Source: Marsupella aquatica (taxonomy: Eukaryota > Marchantiophyta). From it: a stretch of DNA of 64,000 nucleotides. Under the pieces are notes generated by a model. The model did not search any database and had not been told where the DNA came from. It worked only from the letters and a program-made list of their open reading frames with translations. This document shows, piece after piece, positions 58,258-64,000 of this stretch. The DNA is taken from assembly GCA_973895155.1 (NCBI GenBank), contig OZ316892.1:5518001-5582000 (forward strand). Direction: 5' to 3'. The position numbers and the translations under genes were made by a program. The stretch's first letter is position 1; each line of letters starts with the position of its first letter.

Positions 58258-58826
58258 CTAAGCCCTCGAGGTCCTTCAAATTCGAGAAATCTCATGAACC
58301 CACTTCACTGTTCATCTCAAAGAGAGGTCTGGCAGAGTGGAAACTTCGCTCCTGCGACCAATCAGACTCCATCGCGCATCATTCTCTTTGAAAATGGAAG
58401 GGCCCGCAAACCCTCGCGGTTCTTCAAATTCGAGAAATCTAATGAACCCAGTTCGTTGTTGATCTCAAGGACAGGTCTGGCAGAGTGGAAACTTCGCTCC
58501 ATCGCTCATTATTTTCTTTGAAAATGGAAGGCCCGTAAGCCCTCGAGGTCCTTCAAATTCGAGAAATCTCATGAACCCACTTCGCTGTTGATCTCAAAGA
58601 GAGGTCTGGCAGAGTGGAAACTTCGCTCCTGCGACCAATCAGACTCCATGGCTCATCATTCTCTTTGAAAAATGGAAGGCCCCTAAACTCTCGAGGTCCT
58701 TCAAATTTGAAAAATCTCATGAACCCAGTTCGCTGTTGATCTCATAGAGAAGTCTGGAAGAGTGGAAACTTCGCTCCTAGGACCAATCAGACAAACTCCC
58801 TCGCTCATCATTCCCTTTGAAATATT
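58258..58826. repeat. 129-150 bp tandem repeat upstream of PMS1, 4 units
   Basis: Units start at about 58258, 58408, 58537 and 58684. Each has 'ccctcgaggtccttcaaatt', 'gagaaatct.atgaaccca', 'gtctggcagagtggaaact' and 'cgctcc'. Units 1, 3 and 4 also contain 'gaccaatcag', a CCAAT box; unit 2 has lost about 20 bases including it. The array begins 185 bp upstream of the PMS1 ATG, so it may lie in or next to its promoter. Confidence 0.92.
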
Positions 58827-59164
58827 TTGTGTGACATCATCAGAGCAGCACACTGATGACTGATCCCTGGTGCCCAGCTGGAGAAGGGATTTCAAACTCT
58901 CGCGGACTCTCGTGATTCCCTCGCAAAGCACTGGCCATTTTTCTTTTTCGAATTCTCACTGAAAATCTAGTTTAAAACATAGAGATATAGCATATTCATC
59001 GAATTTATTTTATGATAAAAAAAGGTAAATGTAAAGTATATGTATATAAATTAATATCTATTAATTAAAAGTGAATCACACACAAACCATAAGTACATAT
59101 GTAAAGAAAAACACATAATAATGACCAAGAAAGAGTATAAAAACCTGACCTAGAAAGTATATAG

Positions 59165-59570
59165 TTATTAAAGAATTGTGCACATAAGGTACATATTTTT
59201 AATTGCTTCTAGGTAATCAAAATATATTCAGTTAAAATCATAAATTTTACAAAATAAATCACCAGTTGTGCACATTGTTCAAATTCATTTCTCTCACTGC
59301 ATGAGAAAAGAGAGAATTCACTAAGGAGTGACTGAAAAGAAAAGAATAAACATTTATGAAGGGAGCCAAATACATTCAAAATACTTTAAGTTCACTAAAT
59401 TAAAAGGGGTCCAAAACTTAATTCAAAATCAAATTAATAAAAATGATTCACCTTGTTAAGGTACATTAAAATCAAAATATTAGACACAAAATTTGAATAA
59501 GGCAAAACATGAAACTTAGATTCACCATATAGCAGTGTCAACATGATAAGGTGAAACATAGAGATATAAG
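59165..59570. repeat. AT-rich dispersed repeat family, member 3
   Basis: Ordered words shared with 34245-34760 and 36190-36560 include 'ttgtgcacataaggtaca', 'tctaggtaat', 'cagttaaaatcat', 'aaaaggggt.caaaa', 'cttgttaaggtacatt' and 'attcaccatata'. The three copies are diverged and none has coding capacity. Confidence 0.5.
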
Positions 59571-61042
59571 TTTGAAACTGAAGCCACGATGGACCCACCA
59601 TGGTGGACACACTGCCCCTTTTGGGGCACAGGTTGGCCCGGTTTGGACTTTCCCAGCAAATGAGGGGTCTGGACCCCCTCATCCATCATCCATTACACCT
59701 AGTCATCCCAACCCCACCCCAACCCCGACCCCACGCCGGACACGAACCTTAATCCCTGGCCCCTGCCCCGACCTGGGGGACCTGCTCGCTAAATTGGGGG
59801 AGCCCGGGACCGGGTGGGGAAGGGGTTCAGGAGAATTCAAGACCACCAGGGAATAAAGAGGATATGTGTCATTTGGCCCCTTATGGAGCCGTAATGTGAT
59901 GAGTTTACATGTCAAGCAACAGGTAAACTTGTCCGTGAGCTCAAACCAGGCATGTTGGTGATCCATGGGAGTATGAGGTCCATACCTTCATGATGATGAG
60001 GACTAGAATGGTTTTTACATTTGGGCCTGCATGGGAACTAGAGAACGAGGAGACATGAAAGTTTACAAGCCCAAATATTTCATGTTAACACAATGAAAGT
60101 TCATCCAATGAAATTCAATGTATGATGAAAATCTCACCAAAATGGTCAAACGTTCACTGTCACTTTGATGGACACTTTCATGGAAGTGTGGCTTACCTAC
60201 TTCTCTAGCATATCCTCAAAACAAACAATATTTGAGTTTATGAATATAAAGTTACTACAATCAAACTCAAATTTGCGAAATGTATCCTTGGTGGTTCAAA
60301 GACCAACCTTGTAGTCCATGGGGCTTCAAATTCTACAAGTTTGGATGGGGAAAACGAGCCCTGGTGGATCACATCATTTGCCTTAGAGCTCAGGGATGGA
60401 TCAGCCTGGTCCATCCAGCTTTGCAAGGTTCATGGGAGTGGTCCATGTGACCATTCATTATTTTTTGATTGGGGGACAACTTTCAGAAAATTGAAGTCTT
60501 TGTGGGTACTGGATTTTTGCATTCATTATTATTCAAAAAATGCAAACAATGCTTGTAAGTTTGAAACTCACTAACTTGAGATTGTTTATATGGTTGGTTT
60601 TCCCCATGGGTTTTTTGGAATGTGAAGACCATGTGGATGTCTGAGTTTGCTTGCTCATATGGGTTTGTTATGGATGAGTTCAATATACTAGTTGTGAAGA
60701 TGACAAGCTCCGAGTACCCATTGCCATTTAGAGTCAGCTCAAATGTAGCAGCCCTCAACATTGCTGCCCTCAGCACTCACAAAACAATCATTCAGGAAAA
60801 AGTAGATCTGCTTCCCTGCAACGGGTCAAGTGCACACTAGGCTGGTGGAGTCTCTCCGTCATCATTGCCCCCTGAAGCTTACACAAGGCACACTTTGTTT
60901 GATTATGAAGTTTGATGTCAGGACCTCAAGGGCCAGAAAGTTTCCAACCCTTGCCCTTGGAACTCCAGAAATTTTGTCCTCAAGTGTGGCACAAAAGGGG
61001 GTTCATGCATGCAACTCTTGCTCACTTCCCTATTGGCATGAG

Positions 61043-61183
61043 TAAGGTTCAGGGCCTCTCACATACTTGGCTCATACTATGTGACCGTAAGGTTCAGGGC
61101 CGCTCATATACATGTTGGCTCGTACTATGTGACCGTGAGGTTCACTGCCACTCACATACAAGTTGGCTCTTACTATGTGACCT
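61043..61183. repeat. 45-48 bp tandem repeat, 3 units
   Basis: Units start at 61043, 61088 and 61136. Each has 'aggttca', 'ctcacata' or 'ctcatata', 'ttggctc' and 'tactatgtgacc'. Unit 1 lacks three bases found in the others. Confidence 0.92.
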
Positions 61184-61936
61184 TCAAAAGTTGCATGGTT
61201 CCTCTTCCTGGCCCAGGTGAATAAGCTCATTAAATTCCCTCAATCAAGCGATGGATTCATACTCCTTTGTGACTTTGAAGCATTCACTCCCGGGGATCAC
61301 TATCACCTGTTATCTCTAGTGATTGGCGAGTGGAGCTACTTGTGATCCCCTGCTGGTGATCACACATCAAAATGTGGAATATAGGGTGTGCACTCATTGA
61401 TTTAAAGAAAATAACAAGATTTACCATAGTAAGGAGTGATTCATACACCATACACTTGTGATCCCTACCAAATACTGTACCTTTACTTTTTACCCTTGTA
61501 ACTTTTTGCTGACTCGGAAGCAAAGGTATCAGATCTTCACTTGGTCTCATTTGTCCAACATAGCAAGATTGAGAGCTAGGATAAGAGCCTACTATCTAGA
61601 ATAGGGCGTCTCAAACTTGGCGCCCCCGTGCTTGGCTGCGGGCACGGGAATCTGAATATTCGCGTCCGTAAATTATGCCGGGACCGACTTTTCGGTCTTG
61701 CAGAAACAAGAGGGGGAGGTTTGACACAGGTCGCGGGCTGCAAAGAAGTTGGGTTTATCCTGAGTTAAGGATTGCCCGCCCGCTTCCGTTTGAACCCCTC
61801 CGCCGACTTTACTCTGCACCATTTTGTCTGGTGCAAATCCATGACATTTCAAAATGCAAGCTTCCCTCTCTCTGCGATACGAGAGTTCGAGCCTTCCTAA
61901 TTTTCCGTGTCGAAGTCGGGTGTAGACAAAGGAGAT

Positions 61937-63399
61937 ATGGCTAATTCTATGTGGGGCGATGTTAGATTTCCAGAGTTGTGTGGGTCTGGACTGTCTTTGG
62001 ATCCTGCACTAGTCGTAGATTCTCAGGTGAATCAAGGCGGAGCAGACATGGTGGCCTCCAATGCGCATCCTTTTGCTGGAAGCGATGTCAATCGGAAGCT
62101 CACAACTTATCACTTGGGTAAGATTGTGGATTGGCTCGAAGATGCCGACAATTTCACGATGCTCAATGGATCCTCTCGCAGGGTTCCTGTGGGGACAAGG
62201 CACCCCTCCAAGAAAATTGTGTTCAAGCTCATGCTGGTGCATCTTCATGCCAACGGTTTCCCAAAATTTGTAGGCACGGGAGACAACTTGGGAAAAAGGT
62301 TCCAACGTTACGTGAAGAAATACAAGGAGGCTCTGGCCATCAAAAATGATTCAGGAGCTGGGTTATCAATGGCGGAGCTTCGGGCAGGAATAACGTTGGA
62401 GGACAAACTAGACAAGATCTGCCCTCACTTCGAGAGAATGCATGCGCTGTATGGAGAGAGGGCCAATGTCGCTCCTCCTGCCACAGCGTCTGTTGGGTTG
62501 CCTGGACACACTGAGCTCTTCGTGGATGCAGGATCAGAGGACGAAGATCAAGATGACTACGAAGGAGTTGCAGAGCAGGACTTGGTGACACAAGGTATGT
62601 ATGAGGGATTTACATGATTTACCTGCTGGAATAAATGCATAGTCATTGCTCCCATATGAACGAGGTTTTGACTTATCGTGTGTTCCACATATTTTGGCGA
62701 AGAGGGTGGGGACTCACAATTTCAAGGCCAGCCGACTTCCACAGACAACCCACACCCACAGACGGTGCCGACTGCCACACAACCAGAAGCGAACGATGTG
62801 CGAGGGGTAAGGCCGGAAGTAGACCCGACTGCTTGTGGAGATCCCACATTTTGTTACACCCAAGATGGGCAGGCTTCACGAGCCCCCACAGCTACGCCAA
62901 GTAATCCCTCTGCCGACTTATCAAATGTCAACAGGAGGAATATAAGGAAGCAGGGTCCTTCCCAAGCTACGTCCCGGCCGAATTTGGTAGAAGTTTACAT
63001 GGAAAGCTAGCTGAGAAGAATGTTTTCAGACAACAACTGATAGAAAGTAAAGATATTAAATGGAAAACAATGGAACTGGTTGACAGAAGGGAAGCACGAC
63101 AGTTATCGGCAAAGGATGTTAGACAGAGGGATAGGCTGCAGAGAAAACATGAGGAGAAGAGGGCTAGAATTGATCTGGAGCTTCAATTGACTCTGTTGAG
63201 AGCTCAACAGACGGCAGCACTCTTCACCGAGCTTATCCGTTCAAACTGAACACCTGCGGAAATGCTGACCATAATGCAGGTCATTCCTGGCTTGAATGAG
63301 GGCAATATTCCAGGCCTCCATACACCAAATCAGCCATTGAGTGCTCAGACCAATGCTACAACAGCCCCAACAGAAGATGAAGTTGTCGATTTGCATTAG
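61937..63399 (+). pseudogene. PIF/Harbinger accessory gene, copy A, frameshifted
   Basis: From ATG 61937 the product matches the copy B protein through the core (KIVDWLEDADN, HPSKKIVFKLML, GDNLGKRFQRYVKKYKEAL, NDSGAGLSMAELR, LDKICPHFERM, YGERANV). A short intron, 62595-62702 (GTATGT...GAAG), fits the frame, though copy B has no intron there. At about 63000 the frame breaks: VEVYM is followed by a stop, but deleting-base repair of the alignment puts KLAEKNVFRQ in the next frame, as in copy B's YLDKLSDKSLYRQ. I infer a 1-base deletion. A further TGA at 63247-63249 interrupts the tail, where copy B reads SNRSK. The natural end matches at VVDLH near 63399. This copy is therefore not expected to make a full protein. 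Confidence 0.72.
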
Positions 63400-64000
63400 T
63401 AGTACTTTTTTTGCAGCACTCTCAGGTTTTGTTATAGTTTAGTTTTGATTAGTTTTGATTAGTTATATAAGTGCCGAATGGTGTGTGCGTGCACCAACAC
63501 TTTTTTGGCAATGCTCATTCTTTGTGTACCCGTTTGTTTACTAGATGTATAAATGCAACATTCGCCTATCAAACTTCATGAGATGTTTTTTGTATTCCAT
63601 CGGTCTGAAATGTGATTTAATGTGCATCAAATATGAATTTAATGTGCGTCCATACAAATTAGTTTATCAAACTTCCATCTGCGGGATAAGTTCTCCACGT
63701 CAAATGCCCATCATCTCTTAGTTTATGTTCGGAAGTACTGTAACAAAGTCGTCTGGTTGACAGGTTTCATTTCATTTCTAAGAAGACATTTCTAAGTTTA
63801 ATTGACACACTACAAACTACGGGCAAAACGCAAACGACTGCACTCGACTACCGATTTAACTGGCACCTATGGGTAAGACGTAAAATACAGTTGACGACTT
63901 CACAAAAGGACCGAGGTTGGCCAACAGTGGCGGTCACTTCTCTACAGAGCGGCATCGTGAACTGAGCCAGTTTGCTTCATTCATGTCATTCATTGAAAGG
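63400..64000. other. interior of transposon copy A, no gene seen
   Basis: Nothing resembling the transposase is present on the minus strand in these 600 bases. They correspond in position to the non-coding stretch between the two convergent genes in copy B (26531-27344). Confidence 0.4.

Larger units (their letters stand above)
58827..61602. other. intergenic, repeats only
   Basis: No gene is supported. The stretch 59080-59570 is AT-rich and belongs to the dispersed family at 34245 and 36190. A C-rich block (59690-59840, repeated ccccaccccaacccc) follows. A 45-48 bp tandem repeat lies at 61043-61183. Confidence 0.4.
61603..64000. mobile_element. PIF/Harbinger-type transposon, copy A (runs off the window)
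   Basis: The terminus AGGGCGTCTCAAACTTGGC at 61603 is identical over 19 bases to the right end of copy B read inward. As in copy B, the accessory gene follows a few hundred bases inside, reading away from the terminus. By analogy the transposase gene should lie on the minus strand further right; with copy B's spacing of about 815 bases it would begin near or just past the end of the window. No opposite terminus is seen before 64000. Confidence 0.75.

Noticed and set aside
1-64000. CRISPR arrays, bacterial operons or phage genes
   Set aside because: The window is eukaryotic; the tandem repeats have no unique spacers of constant length.

Overview
The window is nuclear DNA of a plant. Genes are split by GT-AG introns with in-phase junctions, a U2 snRNA copy is present, and most of the sequence is non-coding and repeat-rich. 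A complete, intact gene for the centriolar cartwheel protein SAS-6 (17283 to 11203, minus strand) points to a plant with flagellated sperm, such as a bryophyte, lycophyte or fern, because flowering plants and conifers have lost centrioles and SAS-6. I cannot name the species. The plant assignment itself rests on the gene set and on sequence resemblance judged by eye.

Layout. 1-6.6 kb: two diverged copies of a 1.5-1.6 kb segment, a minisatellite and a SINE, with no convincing gene. 6.9-7.6 kb: a secreted, probably GPI-anchored protein with two hevein-type chitin-binding domains, followed by a truncated second copy. 7.6-11.2 kb: SINE and hairpin, otherwise nothing. 11.2-17.3 kb: SAS-6, 13 exons, 822 aa. 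17.3-23.7 kb: no supported gene. 23.712-29.562 kb: a PIF/Harbinger-type DNA transposon with terminal inverted repeats. It carries an RPA70-like OB-fold gene, a DDE transposase gene and, convergent to them, an accessory DNA-binding-type gene broken by one stop codon. A small 475 bp element with an 8 bp target duplication is nested in it. 31.0-39.1 kb: a duplicated pair of intronless isopentenyltransferase-family genes separated by repeats. 39.6-42.7 kb: an A-type cytochrome P450 with four exons. 44.7-46.1 kb: a U2 snRNA copy followed directly by two tandem-repeat arrays. 48.4-50.0 kb: mitochondrial ribosomal protein mS35. 52.2-58.1 kb: the mismatch-repair gene PMS1, 10 exons, with a GC-AG first intron. 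Four tandem repeats carrying CCAAT boxes lie upstream of it. 61.6 kb to the end: the left part of a second PIF/Harbinger copy whose accessory gene is broken by a 1-base deletion.

The host genes are unrelated housekeeping or specialised functions: centriole assembly, chitin binding, cytokinin or tRNA prenylation, oxidation, mitochondrial translation and DNA repair. They do not form a cluster. The least ordinary system is the transposon family, which combines a DDE transposase, an accessory protein and an RPA-like single-strand-DNA-binding fold. The intergenic space is shaped by tandem duplication at many scales, from 16 bp to about 6 kb.
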